This document shows positions 1 to 6,159 of a DNA stretch of 6,768 nt, one piece after another. The stretch is from assembly GCA_030378125.1 (NCBI GenBank), contig JAUCGN010000095.1, positions 1-6,768 on the forward strand, written 5' to 3'. The notes under the pieces are model-generated. The model made no database searches, was not told where the DNA came from, and was given only the letters and a program-made list of their open reading frames with translations. Numbering within the stretch: the first letter of the stretch is position 1; each line of letters opens with the position of its first letter. Made by a program: the position numbers and the translations under genes. Source of the stretch: Thiotrichales bacterium HSG1 (GTDB taxonomy: Bacteria > Pseudomonadota > Gammaproteobacteria > Beggiatoales > Beggiatoaceae).

Positions 1-1722
1 AATTTCATTTTGTTTTTTAACTACTTGTAACATATGATCTGCTAAACCACAGGCTCTCGCAACTGCTGACCATTGATCGGGTAATTTGTGATATTCAAAT
101 AAACTGAGAATAACTGCATCACCTTCAATAAACACCTTTTCTGCTCCAAATATTTTGATTAATTCATTAATTGGATTAAAAAAATTTCTACTAAAATGAG
201 TAGCTGGATTTAGTCCACGCCTAAACAGTTCATCTGTCATGGTAGTGGAACCACGCAAATCAGCTTTCAAAATAACGTGACCTCGAATAGATTCAACGCT
301 ATTTTTATGTTCTCCCGGTTCAAAATATTCATGTAACATATTGTTACTACGAGATAATTGTACATCAGCTTCATTAGTTAATAAATTTATCTGCTTGGTT
401 ACGTTATCAATAAGGTAACGATATTTTAAATCCTTCCTATAAGTAATAAAATCAATAATAAAACGTCTTAGTATTTGTTGATCAGGCTTACGTACTGCCT
501 GTTGTATATGCTTTTTTATTTGTTTCAACTTATTGATAGATATTGGCTTATTATCTGAATAACGTAATGTCCTAATTCTAAGTTGATTTTGGAGTTTTTT
601 AGCAATAATATCTTCATCTATTTCCCCACATAAAGCCTGATAAATCAAGTCAGATTTAATCAACTTAAAATAATATTCGTACAAATTTGGTGTTTCATAA
701 GCGGCTAAAATATTCAAAACTACCTTGGATTGTTGTAATCCATGTTCTAGTAGTTTTGCAGCTTGCTGTTGTGATTGCAATTTAGCTGTAAGAACGGCAT
801 ATCGTTCGGAAGATTCATCTTCTAATTCTAAACTTTGTTGGGTAACTTCTGTAGCAAATAATTCTTCCATGTTAGCTGGAACATCTTGCCAAGAAAAACA
901 TATTGGATCATCAATAAATTGATTCGTCTCAGCAATGTTAATTTTTACCTGATGAGTAGTGGCAATATTTTTCAATAATTTATCAATTAACAAGCTAAGT
1001 TGCTTAAAATTATAATTGTTATTAGATGATTGTGGTATTAGTACATAATTGCTCATCATCATTTCACTATCATGAAGATTTGGACTTTGCAACAGGGGAT
1101 TAGAGATAATCTCTTTTGGTATAGTCCAAGCCAATCCCAACAAGGATTCTCGTAATTTGTTAATTGGACTCATCTCAACCCAAAGTAATTGAGCAAAAAT
1201 CTCGTTAATAACTTGATATAACAAACTATTTTTGTTTTTATTAATCCAAGCAATACGCTCAGATAGTTGTAACTTACTACTAGTATTTTTAAATGATTTT
1301 GCTTTTAAATTTTGTAATAATATTAACAAATTAGATTGAACAGTATTCAATATAAATTTAATCATCGCAATTTGAAATAGTTGAATATGGTTTATCTGTT
1401 TGTTTTCCTTAGCATTGTGAATTGTAGCTTTCAATATTTGAGAATAGCTAGAATTGAAATCATCCAATTTGCTACATACTGTTTTCGATGGTTTATCATT
1501 AAAACGTTTTTTACTACCACTGCGTTCCGCAAGTAAATCACTAATTAAATCATTTGTTAACTTGATAAAGTTAGGGCTAATATGAACGTCTATATGGACA
1601 TTGTCAATTCCTATTGGTAATTCACTAAAATCAATATCTGGGTGACACAACTGGTTTACTGCTAATTTGTTGACTAACAGTGGTTGGTGAGTCAAAGCTC
1701 TATTTTTAAAAATATTTAACAT
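1..1722 (-). CDS. Class III adenylate/guanylate cyclase-like protein, C-terminus cut by window edge
   Basis: The frame is open for 574 codons from ATG at 1722-1720 to the left edge, without a stop. Residues 1-300 are mostly helical with no domain I recognise; 300-335 is Gln/Glu/Leu-rich and may form a coiled coil; 340-470 is again helical and basic. From about 481 the sequence matches the start of a class III nucleotide cyclase domain: VILKADLRGST (483-493), with D488 at the first metal position, and GAEKVFIEGDAVILSLFE (526-543), with D535 at the second. The D-to-D distance of 47 fits the family. In the usual KTIGD motif a lysine that reads the purine lies four residues before the second Asp; here that residue is F531. 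The transition-state Asn and Arg would lie beyond the edge, so activity cannot be judged. Known class III enzymes make cAMP or cGMP; here that role is only inferred. No hydrophobic segment or signal peptide is obvious, so it is probably cytosolic. The Shine-Dalgarno is weak. Confidence 0.75.
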   Translation of the reverse strand, partial: MLNIFKNRALTHQPLLVNKLAVNQLCHPDIDFSELPIGIDNVHIDVHISPNFIKLTNDLISDLLAERSGSKKRFNDKPSKTVCSKLDDFNSSYSQILKATIHNAKENKQINHIQLFQIAMIKFILNTVQSNLLILLQNLKAKSFKNTSSKLQLSERIAWINKNKNSLLYQVINEIFAQLLWVEMSPINKLRESLLGLAWTIPKEIISNPLLQSPNLHDSEMMMSNYVLIPQSSNNNYNFKQLSLLIDKLLKNIATTHQVKINIAETNQFIDDPICFSWQDVPANMEELFATEVTQQSLELEDESSERYAVLTAKLQSQQQAAKLLEHGLQQSKVVLNILAAYETPNLYEYYFKLIKSDLIYQALCGEIDEDIIAKKLQNQLRIRTLRYSDNKPISINKLKQIKKHIQQAVRKPDQQILRRFIIDFITYRKDLKYRYLIDNVTKQINLLTNEADVQLSRSNNMLHEYFEPGEHKNSVESIRGHVILKADLRGSTTMTDELFRRGLNPATHFSRNFFNPINELIKIFGAEKVFIEGDAVILSLFEYHKLPDQWSAVARACGLADHMLQVVKKQNEI

Positions 1723-1753
1723 AATTTTTTAAGTTGTATTGGTTATTCCGTAT

Positions 1754-1770
1754 ATGTATAAACTATACAT
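1754..1770. promoter_or_regulatory. Inverted repeat upstream of the cyclase-like gene
   Basis: ATGTATA, a 3-nt centre AAC, then TATACAT: a perfect 7-bp inverted repeat 32 bp upstream of the ATG at 1722. On the minus strand it contains TATAGT and lies where a promoter -10 could be, so it could be an operator. In DNA this rich in A and T such repeats also arise by chance, and no consensus -35 at proper spacing supports a firm promoter call. Confidence 0.2.
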
Positions 1771-1982
1771 CATTTTTCATTCCAACTATGTGAGTAAATA
1801 TGTAAATAGATGATTTTATTTATATATATTTTTAAAATACTGTGTATAATGGTAATAAATGTTCAGGATTATTCCAATTTATACATATACATCATTAATA
1901 GTTTCATGTATATATAAAATATGGAAAAATTATTGATATTAAACGTTCTATTCTAATTCAAATAAGTTAATTATAGAATTAA

Positions 1983-2126
1983 AGGCATGAAGATTATGTG
2001 AGTTTAGTTCGTGCAAATTTTATTGTTTACGGTGATGAGACAGGTTTAAAGAGAATCGAATGAATTGAAGAAATTATGGAAGGATATGAGTCTAAGATTT
2101 GGGGGATTGACTTATATAATTACTGA
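1983..2126 (+). pseudogene. Decayed fragment resembling one WD40 repeat, with an in-frame stop
   Basis: One plus frame reads RHEDYVSLVRANFIVYGDET, then GLKRIE, a TGA stop at 2061-2063, then IEEIMEGYESKIWGIDLYNY and a final TGA at 2124-2126. This follows the WD40 pattern: a GH-like opening (RHEDYV), a central GDETG matching the usual G-S-x-D-G-T turn, a stop where the WD dipeptide region would be, and a second GH-like opening (EGYESKIWGI). RH for GH, GY for GH and the stop could each come from a single transition (G to A or C to T), as expected in decay. The two openings are 33 residues apart, shorter than the usual 40 or so, so a small deletion is also likely. An in-frame stop TAA precedes it at 1980-1982, so no start survives. 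WD40 identity rests on pattern reading alone and the stretch is short. Confidence 0.4.
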
Positions 2127-2283
2127 AGCACAAATTATCGTATATAGTAAATATTTTTTTATAATCTATGCTTATTTTTCAGTCAAATCATCCGGCAATG
2201 ACAAACTTGCTCATCGACTATAGTGTTTCAGAAAATAGGAGCCCAAACCTTTAGTTTAAAAAACTCTAAGATAAACCTTGAAC

Positions 2284-2319
2284 TCCTATCAAAGTCCTAT
2301 AAATTCAAAAAACTTCCTA
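2284..2319. repeat. Three TCCTA motifs spaced by 11 and 20 bp
   Basis: TCCTA occurs at 2284-2288, 2295-2299 and 2315-2319, each preceded by a TTGAA-, TCAAA- or TTCAAAAAA-like stretch. The spacing is close to one and two helical turns, and an inverted partner ATAGGAG lies at 2235-2241. This could be a remnant operator or part of a decayed gene. The repeats are short and imperfect. Confidence 0.2.
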
Positions 2320-2331
2320 AAAGTTGCAAAA

Positions 2332-2354
2332 ATATTGTAAAACCAATATATTTT
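2332..2354 (-). terminator. rpoZ: Weak hairpin plus T-run after rpoZ
   Basis: ATATTG (2332-2337) and CAATAT (2344-2349) form a 6-bp stem with a 6-nt loop, flanked by A4 on one side and T4 on the other. Read from rpoZ (minus strand), the stem begins 8 nt after the stop codon and is followed by a run of T. The layout is that of an intrinsic terminator, but the stem has only one G-C pair, so efficiency is doubtful. Confidence 0.35.
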
Positions 2355-2356
2355 GA

Positions 2357-2587
2357 CTAAATATTGCCTTTAAGTAACTGTTCATCTAGTAATTTATCAA
2401 AATTTTCGGTAGTAATTTTACCTGCTGCAATTTCTCGCAATGCTATTACTGTTGGTTTATCATTTTCCGGTTCAACCAATGGCTCTACTCCCATAGCAAG
2501 TTGTCTAGCTCGCTTACTGGAGAGAAGAACCAAATCAAAACGATTACCAACATTTTTTAAACAATCTTCTACGGTTATACGAGCCAT
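2357..2587 (-). CDS. rpoZ: DNA-directed RNA polymerase omega subunit
   Basis: This 76-residue protein is the omega subunit, which binds the beta-prime C-terminal region in RNA polymerase, helps core assembly and contributes to a ppGpp site in proteobacteria. The N-terminus [20 protein letters not shown], followed by [10 protein letters not shown] (21-30), is the hallmark omega sequence. [14 protein letters not shown] (46-59) is the conserved second helix region. It is shorter than the E. coli protein (91 residues) only in its variable tail. The start at 2587-2585 is supported by AGGAAAA just upstream and by the conserved MARITVEDC opening. In many gammaproteobacteria rpoZ sits between gmk and spoT; neither is here. 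Instead it is a single gene, divergent from the prenyltransferase and followed by a weak terminator. TATACT on the minus strand at 2598-2603 is a possible -10. Confidence 0.95.
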   Translation of the reverse strand: MARITVEDCLKNVGNRFDLVLLSSKRARQLAMGVEPLVEPENDKPTVIALREIAAGKITTENFDKLLDEQLLKGNI

Positions 2588-2644
2588 TTGTTTTCCTGAG
2601 TATAAATAGTGTATTATTAGGTGACATTCAAAAAAAAAATTACA
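2588..2644. promoter_or_regulatory. Divergent promoter region between rpoZ and the prenyltransferase gene
   Basis: Only 57 bp separate the two start codons, so both promoters must lie here or overlap coding DNA. On the plus strand TTGTTT (2588-2593) and TATTAT (2612-2617), spaced by 18 bp, form a plausible promoter. Its start point near 2624 would lie past GTG 2621 and before ATG 2645. On the minus strand TTGAAT (2626-2631), a 17-bp spacer and TATTTA or the nearby TATACT could serve rpoZ. The matches are moderate and no experiment is implied. Confidence 0.35.
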
Positions 2645-3553
2645 ATGACTGAGAAAACTTTAACAATTTGGGTTAAAGCAACCCGTCCTCAATTTTTTAC
2701 GGTTATTATTTTACCAATATTATTAGGTACAGCAATTGCGTGGCATTTACAAGGAATCTTTGTACCAATTTATTTGGTATTATCTTTACTAGCTGGTATT
2801 TTTATCCATGCAGGTATTAACGTTCTTAATGATTACTTTGATCATTTAAACCAAACAGATGAGTTTAATCATTCTCCACTTACTCCTTTTGCTGGTGGTA
2901 GTCGTATGATTCAAAATGGAGTTTTTACTGTTAATGAAACCTATTGGTTTGGATTAATATTAATTTCGATAGCTACTATTATTGGCTTTTTCCTAATTTC
3001 AGTAAGAGGATTGCCATTACTATGGATAGGGTTGTTTGGGGTATTATCGGGTTATTTTTACTCAGCACCACCATTTTCACTGATTGACAAAGGTGTTGGA
3101 GAGCTATTAATTGGTTTAAATTTTGGAGTATTAGCAGTTTTGGGAGCATATTATGTGCAAACTCAAACTTTAAGCACAATTGTAGTCGTAGCATCATTAC
3201 CTTTAGCCTGTCTAGTGACAGCTATCTTATATATCAATGAATTTCCGGACCATAATGCGGATAAACAAGCTGGCAAAAATAATTTAGTGGTACGTTTTGG
3301 CTTGACATCTGCTAGAACCATTTATGTGATTTTAATCGGATTAAGTTTTGTCACTGTAGCTATTGGAGTAATGTTCAACAGCTTGCCTTTGTTTAGTTTA
3401 ACCAGCTTATTGGCTCTGCCATTAGGTTTTTTTGCGATAAAAACTTTGTATAACCATTATGATAAACCAACCGCCCTAATTCCAGCTATTAAGAATACTA
3501 TTATGTTACACACGTTGGTTAGTGTGATATTAATAATAGCTTTCTTATTATAG
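2645..3553 (+). CDS. UbiA-superfamily prenyltransferase, MenA-like
   Basis: A 302-residue polytopic inner-membrane protein of the UbiA superfamily, which moves a polyprenyl chain from its diphosphate onto an aromatic acceptor. Two Asp-rich Mg-diphosphate motifs are intact: NDYFD (62-66) and DHNAD (202-206). The context [14 protein letters not shown], the GGSRMIQNG stretch (84-92) and [17 protein letters not shown] (137-153) look more like MenA (1,4-dihydroxy-2-naphthoate prenyltransferase) than UbiA. About nine hydrophobic segments are visible, beginning near 17, 41, 98, 124, 152, 176, 224, 248 and 283. An in-frame GTG at 2621 would add eight residues (MTFKKKIT). I prefer ATG 2645 because family members begin shortly before the KATRPQFFT stretch and because the likely promoter leaves the GTG upstream of the transcript start. 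No other quinone gene is nearby, so the acceptor (naphthoate or another aromatic) is open. Confidence 0.85.
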   Translation: MTEKTLTIWVKATRPQFFTVIILPILLGTAIAWHLQGIFVPIYLVLSLLAGIFIHAGINVLNDYFDHLNQTDEFNHSPLTPFAGGSRMIQNGVFTVNETYWFGLILISIATIIGFFLISVRGLPLLWIGLFGVLSGYFYSAPPFSLIDKGVGELLIGLNFGVLAVLGAYYVQTQTLSTIVVVASLPLACLVTAILYINEFPDHNADKQAGKNNLVVRFGLTSARTIYVILIGLSFVTVAIGVMFNSLPLFSLTSLLALPLGFFAIKTLYNHYDKPTALIPAIKNTIMLHTLVSVILIIAFLL

Positions 3554-3569
3554 ATGTATAGTGGGTTTA

Positions 3570-3630
3570 GTGTCAAGCTAAAAAATTGGTGTCTCAAAAT
3601 AAAATTAGGATGGACACATATACTTGACAC
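3570..3630. mobile_element. MITE-like or IS-end remnant with 8-bp terminal inverted repeats
   Basis: GTGTCAAG (3570-3577) and CTTGACAC (3623-3630) are perfect inverted repeats bounding a 61-bp element with no coding capacity. Inside, GGTGTCTC and TGGACACA echo the GTGTC/GACAC ends. No target-site duplication is evident in the flanks (TTTA on the left, GGTA on the right). The right end contains a perfect TTGACA, a consensus -35, as outward-facing IS ends often do. It begins 17 bp after the prenyltransferase stop, so it may also act in ending that transcript. A MITE, a solo IS end or a regulatory hairpin are all possible. Confidence 0.4.
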
Positions 3631-3651
3631 GGTAATAAATTTAACTTTTAG

Positions 3652-3692
3652 TAGGTCGGGTTAGATTATTGAGTTCAGTAACCCGACACCTA
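3652..3692. repeat. REP-like palindromic element
   Basis: GTCGGGTTA (3655-3663) and TAACCCGAC (3679-3687) form a perfect 9-bp stem around a 15-nt loop. TAGGT at 3652 and ACCTA at 3688 allow a longer stem with a 2-nt bulge. It is markedly more GC-rich than its surroundings and lies between the 3' ends of two convergent genes, the usual place for repetitive extragenic palindromes. From memory, very similar TAGGTCGGGTTA...TAACCCGAC palindromes are dispersed in many proteobacterial genomes; copy number here cannot be tested from one window. It may act as a bidirectional transcription end or mRNA stabiliser, but no T-run follows. Confidence 0.6.
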
Positions 3693-3740
3693 AATATAAA
3701 CTATGCTTGAAAAAAAAGTTTAAGTTATGCCCGTGTACAA

Positions 3741-3798
3741 TATAGATTTTCAGAAAAATATAGGTCTTTTGGCCAAAATATTTATCTGAAAAGCTATA
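3741..3798 (-). terminator. accD: Long hairpin directly after the accD stop codon
   Basis: TATAGATTTTCAGA (3741-3754) pairs with TCTGAAAAGCTATA (3785-3798), 13 of 14 positions. AAATA (3756-3760) pairs with TATTT (3779-3783), and GGTC/GGCC closes a TTTT loop at 3763-3774. The centre TTTTGGCCAAAA (3767-3778) is itself a perfect palindrome. Seen from accD, the stem starts 2 nt after the stop codon. On that strand only TTG follows the stem, so it is not a classic T-run terminator; a 3'-end stabiliser or protein-binding palindrome is also possible. The structure itself is clear; its function is inferred. Confidence 0.5.
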
Positions 3799-3800
3799 GA

Positions 3801-4697
3801 TTAACCATCTGTTTTATGATTTAACCTTTGAACAAATTTAGAAGGTTGATGTGTCAACATAGTCAATAAAGACACAATTTTCTTTCGCATTTGTCGTCGA
3901 TCCACTATCTGATCAATAGCACCATGTTGGAGTAAAAATTCACTACGCTGGAACCCCTCTGGCAAAGTTTCACGCACAGTTTGTTCAATAACTCTTGGTC
4001 CGGCAAAACCAATTAAAGCATTTGGCTCTGCAATATTTATATCTCCTAACATAGCTAAACTAGCTGATACTCCACCCATAGTCGGGTCAGTTAATACAGA
4101 TATAAACGGTAAACCATGTTGATTAAGACGATTGATTACTGCACTTGTTTTTGCCATTTGCATCAATGAAATTAATGCTTCTTGCATGCGTGCTCCACCA
4201 CTGGCAGAAAAACATACTAGAGGGATGTTATTTTCAATAGCAACGTTAGTACCGCGTACAAACCGTTCTCCAACCACCCCGCCCATTGAACCACCCATAA
4301 ATTTAAATTCAAAAGCTCCAGCTACTAAAGGTAAGCCGTGAACTTGACCTTTCATCATCACTAAGGCATCTTTTTCGCCAGATTTTTTCAAACCTTGTGC
4401 CAAACGGTCTTTATATTTTTTACTATCTCGAAACTTTAATGGATCAACTGGAGATAAATTTGCTCCTATCTCTTCGATTGGTTTTGGATCAAGGAAACTT
4501 TCCAAACGTTTACGAGCTCCAATTCGTAAATGATGATTACATTTTGGGCAAACATCCAAATGACGTTCTAGTTCCTGACTATACAATACAGCCTGACAAA
4601 CTGGGCATTTAATCCATACTCCTTCAGGTACAGTATGTTTACTTTTTTTTCCATCGGTACGAATTCGTGCCGGGATAAACTTTTCAAACCAGCTCAT
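3801..4697 (-). CDS. accD: Acetyl-CoA carboxylase carboxyltransferase subunit beta
   Basis: AccD and AccA form the alpha2-beta2 carboxyltransferase that moves CO2 from carboxybiotin on AccB to acetyl-CoA, giving malonyl-CoA, the committed step of fatty-acid synthesis in the cytosol. The 298 residues match the usual length (about 300). A four-cysteine zinc finger is intact: C31 and C34, then C50 and C53. The crotonase-fold core shows [18 protein letters not shown] (129-146), [11 protein letters not shown] (164-174), [13 protein letters not shown] (203-215) and [11 protein letters not shown] (230-240), the acyl-CoA and oxyanion-forming segments. The [12 protein letters not shown] opening is typical and fixes the start at 4697-4695, despite a poor Shine-Dalgarno. 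Unlike many gammaproteobacteria, no trpA, truA, folC or dedD neighbour is present. The gene stands alone, convergent with the prenyltransferase gene, divergent from the DUF3754 gene, and followed at once by a long hairpin. Confidence 0.97.
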   Translation of the reverse strand: MSWFEKFIPARIRTDGKKSKHTVPEGVWIKCPVCQAVLYSQELERHLDVCPKCNHHLRIGARKRLESFLDPKPIEEIGANLSPVDPLKFRDSKKYKDRLAQGLKKSGEKDALVMMKGQVHGLPLVAGAFEFKFMGGSMGGVVGERFVRGTNVAIENNIPLVCFSASGGARMQEALISLMQMAKTSAVINRLNQHGLPFISVLTDPTMGGVSASLAMLGDINIAEPNALIGFAGPRVIEQTVRETLPEGFQRSEFLLQHGAIDQIVDRRQMRKKIVSLLTMLTHQPSKFVQRLNHKTDG

Positions 4698-4788
4698 ATT
4701 ATTAAATTCAGTTTTAAATTATTAGTCACTATAGTATAATAATTCTTAGTTATGAATTAAAAATTATAGTATCAAATAGGAAATATTT
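4698..4788. promoter_or_regulatory. Divergent accD / DUF3754 promoter region with overlapping -10 elements
   Basis: The 91-bp gap holds a perfect plus-strand TATAAT at 4735-4740; the best -35 at 17-bp spacing, TTTTAA (4712-4717), is weak. On the minus strand TATACT at 4738-4733 overlaps it and could serve accD with TTTAAT upstream. If both are used, RNA polymerase binding at one would block the other. A second plus candidate, TATAGT, lies at 4765-4770, and TATAGTAT is directly repeated at 4730 and 4765. A good ribosome site, AGGA (4778-4781), precedes ATG 4789 by 7 nt. Confidence 0.45.
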
Positions 4789-6111
4789 ATGTCTGATAAT
4801 GCACAAATTATTCACGATTCTGATAGAGAACGGTTTATTCCTATCAGTAAACAGGAGATTGTAACAGATTTACTGAATAATTCTAATTGGGATCGTGAAG
4901 AAAAAAAATTGTTTGGTGATTTTTGTCAAATTTTTGCGGCCTTATATCATTACAAATTCCATAGTCATTTAGAAGAACTAAAACGCTGTTATACATCATT
5001 TAATCCGGATAATGACATTATTAGTAAACAGGAATATTCTGCTCAACAACAACAAGAACAGAAAAATTCTTTGGTCAAGGAAATAAAAAAATTACTTGAT
5101 AATGCTAACTATGAAATATTGGAAATAGATGAAATAAATCAAGCTATGATGGCTGATTCTTATTCCGGATTGAGTGTTTCTGTAGATTTAGAAGATTTTG
5201 AACAGTTGGTTGTTTATTATCGTGGTTTAGCAACTAAAGTTGAACAAAAACGACATTGGACTAGTTTATTTTTGCGGAAAAAAACTTTTGAAGTTCCAAT
5301 CTACAAACGTATGTTTATGTTACTTAAATTAAAATCTGAAACTAAACGAGTGCAGGAATTGGTTGCTATTAAAGGGGAAGAATTTACAAAAAAACTTGAA
5401 CAACAAGTACATAAATCACGTGGTAGTTTACCAGCCGATATAAATGAACGGCATATTTTTTTGAAGTTGTTTAAAAATATCCCTCGTTCTGATTTAGAAA
5501 TGTTGTTTCCTAATCGTAATATTAACCTTAGGTTGTTTGATAAAATCCGCCTTGCTATAACTGGTGGTGCAGGTACATTATTTGGGATAATTTCAACTGT
5601 TGGTAAACTAGCAACCATAGTAGTCCTCAGTCCAATATCAATTCTCATTGCTTTTGGAGGGCTAATAGGCGTCATCTTTAGACAGATTATGAGTATTTTT
5701 ACCCAACGCAATAAATATACAATGGTACTATCACAAAATTTATATTTCCACAATATGGATAATAATTTTGGTGTGATAAGTCACTTAATTGATAATGCTG
5801 CAGAAGAAGAAGGTAAAGAGGCTATTTTGGCCTATTATTTTTTATACACCAATCCGGAAAAAAACTTTACTCAACAAGAACTTGATGCTGAAGTAGAAAA
5901 ATACATTGAAGAAAGATATGGAGTTTCTATTGACTTTGAAATTGATGATGGAATAGGAAAATTGCGTGAAGAAGGTATTTTAATTGAGCAAGATGATGGG
6001 ACTTTAAAAGTTTTGGATTTACAAAAATCTTGTGAACGCATTGACGAACAGTGGGATAATTTTTTCTGTCCAAAAGAAAATTGTAAAAATTCATCTTCAC
6101 CCCCAAGCTAA
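4789..6111 (+). CDS. TMEM143/DUF3754-family membrane protein
   Basis: This 440-residue protein carries the features of the DUF3754 (TMEM143-like) family, found in bacteria, plants and animal mitochondria and without a settled biochemical function. Family marks in order: RERFIPIS (13-20); VVYYRGLATK (141-150); PIYKRMFMLLKLKSE (170-184); FLKLFKNIPRSDLEMLFP (224-241); two hydrophobic segments at about 254-280 and 281-303 that probably form a membrane hairpin; and QNLYFHNMDNNFGVI (316-330), followed by an acidic AAEEEGKEAILAYYFLY helix. The C-terminus (about 358-408, FTQQELDAEVEKYIEERYGV onward) resembles a small winged-helix-like or EF-hand-adjacent fold and ends in a Ser/Pro tail with two Cys (427, 432). 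There is no signal peptide; both large soluble parts are probably cytosolic. AGGA at 7-nt spacing supports the start. It appears to be a single gene and no clear terminator follows. Confidence 0.8.
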   Translation: MSDNAQIIHDSDRERFIPISKQEIVTDLLNNSNWDREEKKLFGDFCQIFAALYHYKFHSHLEELKRCYTSFNPDNDIISKQEYSAQQQQEQKNSLVKEIKKLLDNANYEILEIDEINQAMMADSYSGLSVSVDLEDFEQLVVYYRGLATKVEQKRHWTSLFLRKKTFEVPIYKRMFMLLKLKSETKRVQELVAIKGEEFTKKLEQQVHKSRGSLPADINERHIFLKLFKNIPRSDLEMLFPNRNINLRLFDKIRLAITGGAGTLFGIISTVGKLATIVVLSPISILIAFGGLIGVIFRQIMSIFTQRNKYTMVLSQNLYFHNMDNNFGVISHLIDNAAEEEGKEAILAYYFLYTNPEKNFTQQELDAEVEKYIEERYGVSIDFEIDDGIGKLREEGILIEQDDGTLKVLDLQKSCERIDEQWDNFFCPKENCKNSSSPPS

Positions 6112-6159
6112 TGATTACTTGTTGGAATTTTAAAGTTTTTCTACTTCTTAACCTCATAA

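Larger units (their letters stand above)
1723..2356. other. Long AT-rich intergenic region without an intact gene
   Basis: These 634 bp separate the cyclase-like gene from rpoZ. From left to right they hold: the 7-bp inverted repeat at 1754-1770; a plus-strand TATAAT at 1845-1850 without a good -35; an 8-bp inverted repeat ATATACAT/ATGTATAT at 1885-1892 and 1906-1913; a probable WD40-type gene remnant at 1983-2126; a 7-bp inverted repeat ATAGGAG/CTCCTAT at 2235-2241 and 2283-2289; three TCCTA motifs at 2284, 2295 and 2315; and a weak hairpin after rpoZ. No open frame of convincing length occurs on either strand. The overall look is decayed DNA. Confidence 0.6.

Noticed and set aside
725..922. 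Cys/Ser-rich 65-codon plus frame inside the cyclase-like gene
   Set aside because: The Cys-rich start comes from reading the complement of a Gln/Leu-rich coiled-coil segment; the minus frame is open for 574 codons.
1801..1860. Plus-strand promoter at TATAAT 1845-1850
   Set aside because: There is no -35 match at 16-18 bp and no intact gene downstream; such hexamers are frequent in this AT-rich stretch.
1723..2356. CRISPR array or replication origin in the AT-rich gap
   Set aside because: There are no regularly spaced direct repeats of 25-40 bp and no cluster of DnaA boxes (TTATCCACA-like).
2364..2609. 81-codon open frame on the plus strand over rpoZ
   Set aside because: It is the antisense of a clear omega subunit gene and its Ser/Leu/Arg-rich peptide matches no family.
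2621..2644. GTG start adding MTFKKKIT to the prenyltransferase
   Set aside because: No ribosome site precedes the GTG, the likely promoter would start transcription at or after it, and family members begin close to the KATRPQFFT stretch; ATG 2645 fits better.
5301..5753. 150-codon open frame on the minus strand within the DUF3754 gene
   Set aside because: It is opposite a conserved gene, has no ribosome site, and its composition is that of a translated complement of AT-rich coding DNA.
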